Below are positions 26,031-33,451 of a stretch of DNA of 64,000 bases, one piece after another (the stretch's first letter is position 1; each line of letters begins with the position of its first letter). This stretch comes from Erythrobacteraceae bacterium CCH12-C2 (GTDB lineage Bacteria > Pseudomonadota > Alphaproteobacteria > Sphingomonadales > Sphingomonadaceae). The stretch spans positions 1-64,000 of the forward strand of contig LSKF01000002.1 of assembly GCA_001556995.1 (NCBI GenBank). Reading direction: 5' to 3'. A model generated the notes under the pieces. It did no database searches. It was given only the letters and a program-made list of their open reading frames with translations, and was not told where the DNA came from. The position numbers and the translations under genes were made by a program.

Positions 26031-27065
26031 GTGGCGATGAATTGGCTGATCGGGATCGGCATCGTGGCAGTCCTCGCGCTCGTGGGCGTGATGTGGATGA
26101 CCCGCGACGGTTCGATGGTGGCACCCAAGGGGGCGGGCACGGTTTCAACCGCTTCGGGCACCTTCGAAGCCTTACCCCTGCCAGACTATGCCGCCGCGGT
26201 CCTGCCCGAAGGCTACAAGAGCTACCTCGTCGAGGTCGCGCCGGGGATCAAAATCCACGTGTTGGAGGCTGGGACGGGCATCCCGGTCTATCTCCAGCAT
26301 GGCAACCCCACCAATGGCCTCCTTTACCGTAAAGTCTGGCAGGAACTGCCGACCGATCAGATGCGGCTGATCCTACCGACCATGGTGGGCCTGGGCTTCT
26401 CCTCCAAGATCCCGGCGAGCCAGCACACGCTCGAAAATCATATCCGTTGGATGAATGCTGCGCTGCGCCAGCTCGATCTGGGAGAGGTGGTTTATGTCGG
26501 GCAGGATTGGGGCGGGGCGGTGGGGCTGGGCGCACTGATGCGCTCGCCCGAACTGCTCAAGGGCATGGTCATTCTCAACACCGGCTGGAGCGCACCCAAG
26601 GAGAAGTTCGCGCTCTCCCGCCCGCACGCCATCGCCGCCACGCCGATCATCGGCGAACTCCTGCTGGAAAACGTCGTCTCGGTGTTCGATCGGATCCATG
26701 AGGCGCAGGGTGATCCGGCATCGATCCCACCGGCAGTCGCGGCGCTTTATGCCCGCCCGGTGCGCGAGAGTGGCAACATCAAGGGTCCGCTGGCATTGAT
26801 GCGGATGGTGCCGACCGGGCCCCAACACCCGACCTCCAAGCCGATGAGCGAAGTCGAGGTCTATGCCAGAACGCTCAATGTACCCACCGAGATCGTGTGG
26901 GGAATGCGCGACCCGATCCTCGCGCGCATCTTGCCGAATATGACTGCGATGTACCCCCACGCGCGGGTGACCGAGACGCAGGCGGGGCACTTCCTTCAGG
27001 AAGAGGTGCCGGCGGAGATCGCCGAGGCGATCAAACGCGTGGTCGCGGCGGTGGAGGCGAAGTAA
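26031..27065 (+). CDS. membrane-anchored haloalkane-dehalogenase-like alpha/beta hydrolase (copy A)
   Basis: A 344-residue alpha/beta hydrolase with an N-terminal membrane helix (about 4-23). HGNPT at 90-94 (His90, Asn92), QDWGG with nucleophile Asp159 and Trp160, GMRDPIL with Asp294 and AGHFLQEE with His320 make an Asp-His-Asp triad. The residues Asn92 and Trp160 match the halide-binding pair of haloalkane dehalogenases. Epoxide hydrolases usually have HGFP instead. The family fit is therefore dehalogenase-like, although the activity could be any ester or C-X hydrolysis. GGGAGG sits seven bases before the GTG. A paralogue with identical motif positions is at 30261-31325. An operator lies 34 bases upstream. 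Confidence 0.85.
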   Translation: MAMNWLIGIGIVAVLALVGVMWMTRDGSMVAPKGAGTVSTASGTFEALPLPDYAAAVLPEGYKSYLVEVAPGIKIHVLEAGTGIPVYLQHGNPTNGLLYRKVWQELPTDQMRLILPTMVGLGFSSKIPASQHTLENHIRWMNAALRQLDLGEVVYVGQDWGGAVGLGALMRSPELLKGMVILNTGWSAPKEKFALSRPHAIAATPIIGELLLENVVSVFDRIHEAQGDPASIPPAVAALYARPVRESGNIKGPLALMRMVPTGPQHPTSKPMSEVEVYARTLNVPTEIVWGMRDPILARILPNMTAMYPHARVTETQAGHFLQEEVPAEIAEAIKRVVAAVEAK

Positions 27066-27528
27066 CCGCCGCGCGCCGTAATCGGCCAGCCCCCGTTCGT
27101 CTCATGCAGATTCGCCCATGACCACAAGTGCGCTTCGGGCCTTTTCGGCCTCGCAGCCGCTGATGCCGAAGTGTGGGGCGTCGACCTGCACGCAGCTTCA
27201 GGAACCTTCCCCAAGCCGCCGGCAACAGGAGTAGCCGCAATGGAGCCCGCCTGTCCCGGTGTTGAGGGTAAGGGCCAACCCGATGTTATTTGTGCCGAGG
27301 TCGCGTTCCTGAATCTGGCGTGCGGCAGCGCAGTATTCGGGGCTCTACGGTGTGATGGCGGGTGTGGCGGTACTTGGCTGGGACGTCGTCTGGGGCCCTT
27401 TCAGAGCGCTGTACCGGCTTTGTCGCCGATCCGGCCCGTTGATATCGCCGCTGCGGCAAGTTCGAGGCCGAACCGGCCTCTCGTCGGCCCGAAACCCATA
27501 CGATTTTTAACCGTCCTTGATCTCTCGT
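27066..27528. other. 460-bp gap without a supported gene
   Basis: Several short frames exist, one of them (ending before 27529) with a hydrophobic LYGVMAGVAVLGWDVVWG stretch, but none has a start with a ribosome binding site or a family pattern. I see no repeat or RNA here. It may be the remains of a lost membrane-protein gene. Confidence 0.45.
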
Positions 27529-27543
27529 TAATGCATGGTATTA
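27529..27543. promoter_or_regulatory. TAAT-N7-ATTA operator before the second MBL hydrolase
   Basis: Exact TAATgcatggtATTA, 60 bases before the GTG at 27604. Confidence 0.8.
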
Positions 27544-27603
27544 GTTTCTCGCGTTATCGGCGGGCCAACTCTTGCGGACTACCTCGATGGAAGGAGCCTT
27601 ATT

Positions 27604-28680
27604 GTGACCTGGTTCAAACGTATCGGCTTGGCGGCACTCGCTCTCGTTATCATCGGGGCCGGAGCTGCCTACGCGTTTCAGGCGCGAATCGGCATGTGGC
27701 TGTTTGAGCGCGGCACGGCGCAGCGAATGGTCGTCGACAATGTTGCTGCGCTGGATGACGGTCTACACGTCGGGCTGTGCGGCACGGGCTCTCCCATGCC
27801 AAACCTCGATCGGGCGGGGCCGTGCAACGTCGTGATCGCCGGCAAGCAGATGTACTTGGTGGATATCGGCGAGGGCGGCGGCGAGACGCTGAATGTGATG
27901 GGTATCAGCTCCGGCAGGGCCGACGGACTGCTGCTGACCCATTTCCATTCCGACCACATCGACGGTCTCGGCCCGCTGATGCTGTTCCACTGGACCCGCG
28001 GATCGAGCACGGCACCGCTGCCGGTCTATGGCCCGAAGGGCGTCGAAGCGATCGTGGCCGGTTTCAACGCTGGTTATGCCACCGACAACACCTATCGCAT
28101 CGCGCATCACGGGGCCGAGGTGGTCCCACCAAGCGGCGCTGGCGGCATCGCACGCCCGTTCGACATGGCTGGCTTGGCGACAGTGGTGCTCGAACGAGAC
28201 GGCCTCAGGATTACCGCCTTCAAGGTCGACCACGAACCCATCGAGCCTGCCGTCGGCTACCGCTTCGACTACAAGGGACGCTCGCTGTGCATCAGCGGTG
28301 ACACCAAGAAATCGCCCAATCTCGAAGCCGTCTGCAAGGGCGTTGACATTCTTGTGCACGAGGCCTTGGACCCCGAATTGCTCCAGACAATGGAAGCCAG
28401 CGCGGCGACAAATGGGCAGGTCGGCGCGGCGAAGATCTTCCACGACATACGAGATTACCATACGACCCCGGAAGAAGCGGCCGAAAGTGCGCAGACCGTC
28501 GGCGCCGGAATGCTGGTTCTCAGCCATCTTGTGCCGCCCCTGCCCAGCCGATGGCTTTACGCCGCATTTCTCGGCGATGCGGAAAGCCGCTTCTCTGGCT
28601 CGATCGTAGTCGGCGAGGATGGCATGATGTTCTCGCTGCCCGCCGGCAGCAAGACGATCGACCGGACACGGTTGATGTAA
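27604..28680 (+). CDS. membrane-anchored MBL-fold hydrolase, RNase Z/AtsA type (copy B)
   Basis: A 358-residue paralogue of the protein at 19943-21013. It has the same N-terminal membrane helix (about 6-24), GTGSPMPN near 60, RAGPCNVVIAG and the zinc motif HFHSDHID (His113, His115, Asp117, His118). DHEPIEPAVGYRFDYKG and LVLSHLVPPLP are shared almost word for word. The GTG at 27604 has AAGGAG eight bases upstream and gives the same length as copy A. An in-frame ATG at 27535 lies inside the operator and is unlikely. It is followed by an EF-hand gene in the same direction. Same functional uncertainty as copy A: sulfate ester, lactone or other ester. Confidence 0.85.
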   Translation: MTWFKRIGLAALALVIIGAGAAYAFQARIGMWLFERGTAQRMVVDNVAALDDGLHVGLCGTGSPMPNLDRAGPCNVVIAGKQMYLVDIGEGGGETLNVMGISSGRADGLLLTHFHSDHIDGLGPLMLFHWTRGSSTAPLPVYGPKGVEAIVAGFNAGYATDNTYRIAHHGAEVVPPSGAGGIARPFDMAGLATVVLERDGLRITAFKVDHEPIEPAVGYRFDYKGRSLCISGDTKKSPNLEAVCKGVDILVHEALDPELLQTMEASAATNGQVGAAKIFHDIRDYHTTPEEAAESAQTVGAGMLVLSHLVPPLPSRWLYAAFLGDAESRFSGSIVVGEDGMMFSLPAGSKTIDRTRLM

Positions 28681-28765
28681 GGCGGCGGCCCGTCCGCCGT
28701 TGCCTGTGGGCTTACCTCGCCCCCTCCCTGCCACCCCCTACCCCCCCTTAGAAGGAAAATGACTG

Positions 28766-29038
28766 ATGAAGACGATATTCCCCATTGCCGCCGTCATGGC
28801 GGTTACGCTGGCCCTTACCCCTGCGGCCCACGCCCAATCCTATGACATGGCGCTGTCGCAGCTGACGGCCAAGTTCAAGGCGTCCGACAAGAACGGCGAC
28901 GGCAAGCTTACCTTACAGGAAGCCAAGGACGGCGGCATGACCCGCGTGGTCGCCAACTTCAAGACGATCGACACCGACAAGGACGGTTTCGTGACCTTTG
29001 CCCAGCTCAAGGCGCAGCTGGATGCGCGCTACAAATAA
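28766..29038 (+). CDS. secreted EF-hand protein, two loops
   Basis: A 90-residue protein with a signal peptide cleaved after AHA (about residue 23) and two EF-hand calcium-binding loops, DKNGDGKLTLQE and DTDKDGFVTFAQ. AAGGA precedes the ATG. It follows the copy B metallo-hydrolase by 85 bases with no separate operator, so it is probably co-transcribed. Type I sulfatases hold a calcium ion in the active site, so a periplasmic calcium-binding helper would make sense, but that link is inference. A second EF-hand gene, facing it, lies at 29136-29552. Confidence 0.85.
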   Translation: MKTIFPIAAVMAVTLALTPAAHAQSYDMALSQLTAKFKASDKNGDGKLTLQEAKDGGMTRVVANFKTIDTDKDGFVTFAQLKAQLDARYK

Positions 29039-29052
29039 TTGCTGAAATTCGA

Positions 29053-29080
29053 GACGCGCCGGAAAGAGATCCGGCGCGTC
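29053..29080. terminator. hairpin between convergent EF-hand genes
   Basis: GACGCGCCGG (29053-29062) pairs perfectly with CCGGCGCGTC (29071-29080) around an 8-base loop, 15 bases after the EF-hand stop. A strong stem between convergent genes; no T-run. Confidence 0.65.
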
Positions 29081-29135
29081 CTGTCGTCAAGAGTGTCTCT
29101 GTTCCCGACTCCGGGTCGCACGGGGGCAGAGATGA

Positions 29136-29552
29136 TCAAAGCGTCGGCAGATCGGCGAGCATGATGATGCCGTCCTCGTCCTGATCGATCAGGGCGAAGA
29201 TATCGCGTTCGGGCTGATCCCATTCGGCGCGGGACAGCAATCCGTCACCGTTCTTGTCAGCCATCGCCAGAATCTGTTCCAGCTTTTCGGTGAACTTTTT
29301 CCTGGCAATCCTGATCTTCGGGGCGTCTTCCTCGCTTGCCACGCCGTTGCCATTGCGATCGAGCTTGGCGAACATGTCGGCACGATGCGCGTCATATTCT
29401 CGGCGCGCAACCCTTCCGTCGCCGTTGGCATCGGATTCGATGAGGATGTCGCGCAGCTTTTCGATTTGCTCGGCCGAGAGCTGGGCCACTGCCGGAAAAC
29501 AAGCGCAGGCCAGAGCGGCAGCGGCTAGGATGCGGGAGGTGTGTTTCATCAT
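29136..29552 (-). CDS. secreted EF-hand protein, four loops
   Basis: A 138-residue protein with a signal peptide ending in AVA (about residue 23) and four EF-hand-like loops: DANGDGRVARRE, DRNGNGVASEED, DKNGDGLLSRAE and DQDEDGIIMLAD. CGGAG precedes the start. It is a single-gene unit with its own TAAT-N7-ATTA operator 64 bases upstream, so it belongs to the same regulon as the sulfatases. It is likely periplasmic and calcium-binding; its partner is not known. Confidence 0.85.
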   Translation of the reverse strand: MMKHTSRILAAAALACACFPAVAQLSAEQIEKLRDILIESDANGDGRVARREYDAHRADMFAKLDRNGNGVASEEDAPKIRIARKKFTEKLEQILAMADKNGDGLLSRAEWDQPERDIFALIDQDEDGIIMLADLPTL

Positions 29553-29616
29553 CGTCTTGCTCCGTTGGTTGTGCCACGGCGTTCGCCGCGCGAAAATGTC
29601 GGCTGATGCCCTGTAT

Positions 29617-29631
29617 TAATGCGTTCTATTA
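29617..29631. promoter_or_regulatory. TAAT-N7-ATTA operator before the four-loop EF-hand gene
   Basis: Exact TAATgcgttctATTA, 64 bases upstream of the minus-strand start at 29552. Confidence 0.78.
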
Positions 29632-29757
29632 CATGCGCAAGACGTGGCATCTTAGCTGATGACTGCAAGTCACCGGGGAGAGGCTGAACGGGGTCGGGCG
29701 CGCGGCGGCTCGACGGACTGCGCAGTTTCGGGATTTTAGCCATTGCCCGGCGCGTCG

Positions 29758-29772
29758 TAATGTCACATATTA
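29758..29772. promoter_or_regulatory. TAAT-N7-ATTA operator before the membrane protein/dehalogenase-like unit
   Basis: Exact TAATgtcacatATTA, 47 bases before the ATG at 29820. Confidence 0.8.
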
Positions 29773-29819
29773 ATTGTCGGGGCCCCGATCGGGCGCAGGC
29801 GCATAGAATTGGAAGTGCG

Positions 29820-30215
29820 ATGGCGAAAATTCTGGGCTTGGCGGTGCGCGTGCCGCCCTTTCTGCTGGCAATCCTGTTCGGGTTCCTCGGGATCAGGTCG
29901 ATGACCAACCCCGACCGGGCAGCGGCGTTTTTCGGCTACGCGTTCCCCGAAAACGGGCTTGGAGTCAGCTCACTTGCCGGACACTCGGCCAGTTGGGCGC
30001 TGACGATCGCGGTCTGCTTAGCTCTCGGTCTGGTCCGCAAGGAACGCGTCTGGTTTTACCCGGCGATGATGCTGTTCGGGTTTTTCGCGCTGGGCCGGAT
30101 TGCGGCGACACTATTTCATGGCGCGGCGGTTTATCCAGAGCGGCTCATACCGGAACTTGTATTTGTCGCCCTGCTCTATCTCGCAGCGCGGCAAATGACC
30201 GAAACCAGCCGGTGA
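29820..30215 (+). CDS. small four-helix membrane protein (paralogue-like of 21155-21544)
   Basis: A 131-residue, highly hydrophobic protein with about four membrane helices. It matches the other small membrane protein of the locus in length, in helix layout and in a shared FHGA motif (TLFHGAAVYPE here, FLFHGAPFLAD there). GGAAG lies just before the ATG. It precedes a dehalogenase-like gene by 45 bases, whereas its counterpart precedes a sulfatase. DUF4345-like membership is a guess from the layout. Function unknown. Confidence 0.65.
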   Translation: MAKILGLAVRVPPFLLAILFGFLGIRSMTNPDRAAAFFGYAFPENGLGVSSLAGHSASWALTIAVCLALGLVRKERVWFYPAMMLFGFFALGRIAATLFHGAAVYPERLIPELVFVALLYLAARQMTETSR

Positions 30216-30260
30216 GCGCGGGGGCGGCGCAGGGTCGAATGGATTGAAGGGGAGCAAGGC

Positions 30261-31325
30261 ATGGTTGAGACAATCCTGATCGGCGCGGGTGCGCTGGGCG
30301 CGGCAGCGGCAGCGGGCGCATTCGCGATCACCCGGGACGGGTCGATCGTCACCCCTCAGGGGTTAGGCAAGGTCACCACGGCCTCGGGCACCTTCGAGGG
30401 CTTCCCGCTTCCCGGCTATGCGCAGAAGTTCGTGACCGACGGCTACAAGAGCTATTTCATCGAGGTCGAGCCGGGCATCAAGGTGCACATGCTCGAAGTC
30501 GGCGAAGGCTATCCGGTTTTTATGCAGCACGGCAATCCGACCTCGGGCTTTCTATACCGCAAGGTGGTCGAACAATTGCCGCTCGACCGGGTGCGGGTGA
30601 TCATGCCGACTCTGGTCGGACTCGGTTTTTCCTCGAAGGTGCCGGTCAGCATGCACACGGCGGCGAATCACAATCGCTGGATCAACGCGGCGCTGAAGCA
30701 GCTCGGGCTCGAACATGTGATCTATGTCGGGCAGGATTGGGGCGGCCCGATCGGCATCGGCGCGCTGTCGCTGTCGCCCGGGATGGTCAGGGGCATCGTC
30801 ATCATGAACACCGCGATCCGCGTGACCGAGGTCAAGACCCGCCTGTCCAAGATCCATGACCTGATGAAGACCCCGATTGTCGGCGAATTTCTTGGCAATG
30901 TCCGCAACGCGATCTTCAGGGGCTTGCATCGCCCGCAGCACGATCCCGCCTCGATGCCGCAGCCAGTCAAGGATCTCTACGCCCGCCCGGTGCGCGAAAG
31001 CGGCAACCACAAGGCACCGCTGGCGATGATGCGGATGGTGCCCGACGGGCCCGATCACCCGAGTACGCCGGTGATGCGCGAGCTTGTCCCGTTTGTGCGC
31101 GGGCTCGATGTTCCGGTCGAGATCGTATGGGGGATCAACGATCCGATCCTCGGCGGCGCGGTGCCCGCGATGCTCGAGAATTTTCCTAACGCCCGGGTAA
31201 CCGAGACACCGGCCGGACACTTCCTGCAGGAAGAGGTCCCCGAGGTGATCGCGGAGGCGGTGCTGCGCGTGTTCGACCATATTCGCCAGGCCGGACCGCA
31301 AACAACGGCAGCATCTGCGGGGTAG
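30261..31325 (+). CDS. membrane-anchored haloalkane-dehalogenase-like alpha/beta hydrolase (copy B)
   Basis: A 354-residue paralogue of the 26031-27065 protein. It has an N-terminal hydrophobic segment (about 4-22), HGNPTSGFLYR with His90 and Asn92, GQDWGG with nucleophile Asp159 and Trp160, NDPIL with Asp294 and AGHFLQEE with His320. All motif positions are the same as in copy A. Conservation of the Asn/Trp halide-binding pair in both copies is the best argument for dehalogenase-type chemistry. It follows the small membrane protein in the same unit. GGGGAGCAAGGC precedes the ATG. A strong hairpin ends the unit at 31335-31366. Confidence 0.85.
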   Translation: MVETILIGAGALGAAAAAGAFAITRDGSIVTPQGLGKVTTASGTFEGFPLPGYAQKFVTDGYKSYFIEVEPGIKVHMLEVGEGYPVFMQHGNPTSGFLYRKVVEQLPLDRVRVIMPTLVGLGFSSKVPVSMHTAANHNRWINAALKQLGLEHVIYVGQDWGGPIGIGALSLSPGMVRGIVIMNTAIRVTEVKTRLSKIHDLMKTPIVGEFLGNVRNAIFRGLHRPQHDPASMPQPVKDLYARPVRESGNHKAPLAMMRMVPDGPDHPSTPVMRELVPFVRGLDVPVEIVWGINDPILGGAVPAMLENFPNARVTETPAGHFLQEEVPEVIAEAVLRVFDHIRQAGPQTTAASAG

Positions 31326-31334
31326 CGCCGCGGC

Positions 31335-31366
31335 GTCTGGCGCTGACGGGACGGACAGCGCCAGAC
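31335..31366 (+). terminator. strong intrinsic-type hairpin after the dehalogenase-like gene
   Basis: GTCTGGCGCTG (31335-31345) and CAGCGCCAGAC (31356-31366) form a perfect 11-bp stem with a 10-base loop, ten bases after the stop. No T-run follows. Confidence 0.7.
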
Positions 31367-31402
31367 ATAAAGCGCTTGCCCCCACCGCGTGCAGCCGCTA
31401 AT

Positions 31403-31417
31403 TAATGCAATATATTA
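31403..31417. promoter_or_regulatory. TAAT-N7-ATTA operator before the monooxygenase gene
   Basis: Exact TAATgcaatatATTA, 87 bases before the ATG at 31505. It includes TATATTA, which could double as a -10 element. Confidence 0.82.
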
Positions 31418-31504
31418 GACAGTGACGACATGGGTCGGCGCGCCTCATCTATGGGCGCGTTGCCGGGTGCCGCTTGTCGCGATTAACAAACGAGAGGCAA
31501 CTGT

Positions 31505-33352
31505 ATGACCACCGTGCTGGACAAGGAAGCCATCCGGCAGAAATACGCAGCCGAACGCGCCAAGCGCCTGCGGCCGGAAGGCAACGAACAATACCAGCGC
31601 CTCTCGGGCAAGTTCGCCGATTTCGCTGTCGATCCTCACACGCCCTTCGTGCCCCGCGATCCCGTAACCGATCATGTCTCCTTCGCCTTCATCGGCGCGG
31701 GCATGTCCGGACTCGTCACCGCTGCGCGTCTCAAGGAGGCGGGGATCGAAAGTGTCCGGCTGATCGACAAGGCCGGCGGGGTCGGCGGCACCTGGTACTG
31801 GAACCGCTATCCCGGCGTGCGCTGCGATACGGCGGCGATGATCTACCTGCCGTTGCTCGAGGAAACCGGCTACATGCCGAGCCAGAAATACGTGCCCGGT
31901 CACGAAATTCTCGGCCATTGCGAGCGGATCGCGAAGCATTACGGCCTCTATGACAAGGCCCTGTTCCATACCGAAATCGGTTCGGTGGAATGGCAGGAAG
32001 ATGCACGGGTGTGGCGCATCACCACCAATCGCGGAGACGATTTCACCGCCAAATACCTCGGCATGGGAACCGGCCCGCTGCACGTCGCCAAGCTGCCGGG
32101 AATCCCCGGTATCGAGACTTTCAAGGGCAAGCAGTTCCACACCAGCCGGTGGGATTACGACTACACCGGTGGCGATGCGCTCGGCGCACCGATGGACAGG
32201 CTTACGGACAAGCGGGTGGCGGTGATCGGCACCGGCGCGACCGGGGTTCAGTGCATTCCGCAGGTCGCCAAGACTGCCGGCCAGCTGTTCGTTTTCCAAC
32301 GCACACCATCTTCGGTCGATGTGCGCGGCAATCACCCGATCGATCCGCAGTGGTTCGCTCAGATTGCCACACCGGGCTGGCAGAAGCGCTGGATGGACAA
32401 TTTCGTCGACAATGTCGGGCGCGGTCTGCCGTCCGAAGATCTGATCAACGATGGCTGGACCGCGATCTCGCGGCGCATCCGGGAGAAGGTTCTTGATGGT
32501 CGGCCGATGTGGTTGGCAAGGCTGGCCACGCGGATAGCGGGCGCGCTGGGGCGTCCCCCGCGCCAGATGAGCCCGGAGAAGATCCTGGCAGCGATCGAGG
32601 ATGCCGATATCGAGAAGATGGAGGAAATCCGCGCCCGGGTAGATGCGGTCGTCAAGGACCGGGACACCGCCGAGCATCTCAAGGCGTGGTATTCGCAGCT
32701 CTGCAAGCGCCCCTGCTTCAGCGACGAATATCTCGATTCTTTCAATTCGCCCAACACGACGCTGGTGGACACCGACGGCAAGGGCGTTGAGCGGATCACC
32801 GAAACCGGACTGGTGGTGGGCGGCGAGCATTACGAGGTCGATTGCATCGTCTATGCATCGGGCTTCGAGTTCGGGGCCAACTTCCAGATGAAGACTGGGT
32901 TCGATATCAAGGGGCGCGGTGGCCAGCTCTTGTCGGAATATTGGGCCGAGGGGCTGCGCACTCTGCACGGCCTGCATGTCCCCGGGTTCCCGAATGCGTT
33001 CATGGTGCAGATGAACCAGGCCGCCAACATGGTGACCAACATCCCTCACAACATTGTCGATCACGCGGCAACCGTCGCGCAGGTGATCGCCCATGCCGAG
33101 CGCGAAGGTTATGCTGAGGTCGAGCCGACCGAGGAGGCGGTCTCTCAATGGGTCGAGTTGATCCTGACCGGCCAAGGCTCGCTGATCGCCTCGACAGACT
33201 GCACACCCGGCTTCTGGAACAATGAAGGCCAGGGCTGGAGCAAGGAATTCCGGCAATCGCAGGGCCATCCGGGCGGCGCGGAAGGGTACTTCAATCATAT
33301 CAACGCGTGGCGCCGATCGGGCACTTACGAAGGGCTGGTCTTCAAGAAATGA
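31505..33352 (+). CDS. type I Baeyer-Villiger monooxygenase (flavoprotein)
   Basis: A 615-residue FAD/NADPH enzyme that would insert an oxygen atom next to a ketone carbonyl, giving an ester or lactone. The FAD Rossmann motif is GAGMSG (64-69), followed by [14 protein letters not shown]. The Baeyer-Villiger fingerprint FxGxxxHxxxW is exact (Phe206, Gly208, His212, Trp216), and the NADPH Rossmann motif is GTGATG (242-247). Length and the N-terminal extension of about 50 residues fit the cyclododecanone/cyclopentadecanone monooxygenase side of the family, which takes bulky or cyclic ketones. It is a single-gene unit with its own operator. It would act in the cytoplasm on material already desulfated or dehalogenated. 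Confidence 0.93.
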   Translation: MTTVLDKEAIRQKYAAERAKRLRPEGNEQYQRLSGKFADFAVDPHTPFVPRDPVTDHVSFAFIGAGMSGLVTAARLKEAGIESVRLIDKAGGVGGTWYWNRYPGVRCDTAAMIYLPLLEETGYMPSQKYVPGHEILGHCERIAKHYGLYDKALFHTEIGSVEWQEDARVWRITTNRGDDFTAKYLGMGTGPLHVAKLPGIPGIETFKGKQFHTSRWDYDYTGGDALGAPMDRLTDKRVAVIGTGATGVQCIPQVAKTAGQLFVFQRTPSSVDVRGNHPIDPQWFAQIATPGWQKRWMDNFVDNVGRGLPSEDLINDGWTAISRRIREKVLDGRPMWLARLATRIAGALGRPPRQMSPEKILAAIEDADIEKMEEIRARVDAVVKDRDTAEHLKAWYSQLCKRPCFSDEYLDSFNSPNTTLVDTDGKGVERITETGLVVGGEHYEVDCIVYASGFEFGANFQMKTGFDIKGRGGQLLSEYWAEGLRTLHGLHVPGFPNAFMVQMNQAANMVTNIPHNIVDHAATVAQVIAHAEREGYAEVEPTEEAVSQWVELILTGQGSLIASTDCTPGFWNNEGQGWSKEFRQSQGHPGGAEGYFNHINAWRRSGTYEGLVFKK

Positions 33353-33398
33353 GACCGCGCTGGGCGGGCCCTTGATCGCCTTCTCGTCTTGCACCAGT

Positions 33399-33413
33399 TA
33401 ATTCATCGCATTA
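33399..33413. promoter_or_regulatory. TAAT-N7-ATTA operator before the third sulfatase
   Basis: Exact TAATtcatcgcATTA, 38 bases before the ATG at 33452. Confidence 0.8.
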
Positions 33414-33451
33414 GAGCTTGGTGGTGACTGCGACTGCGATTGGGGAAAGTG

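Noticed and set aside
27171..27707. 178-codon frame before the second MBL hydrolase
   Set aside because: It crosses the operator and the start of the MBL gene in another frame and shows no conserved pattern.
31445..33394. 649-codon open frame on the minus strand
   Set aside because: It is antisense to the Baeyer-Villiger monooxygenase, is rich in Arg, His and Asp typical of GC-rich shadow frames, and has no family pattern or ribosome binding site.
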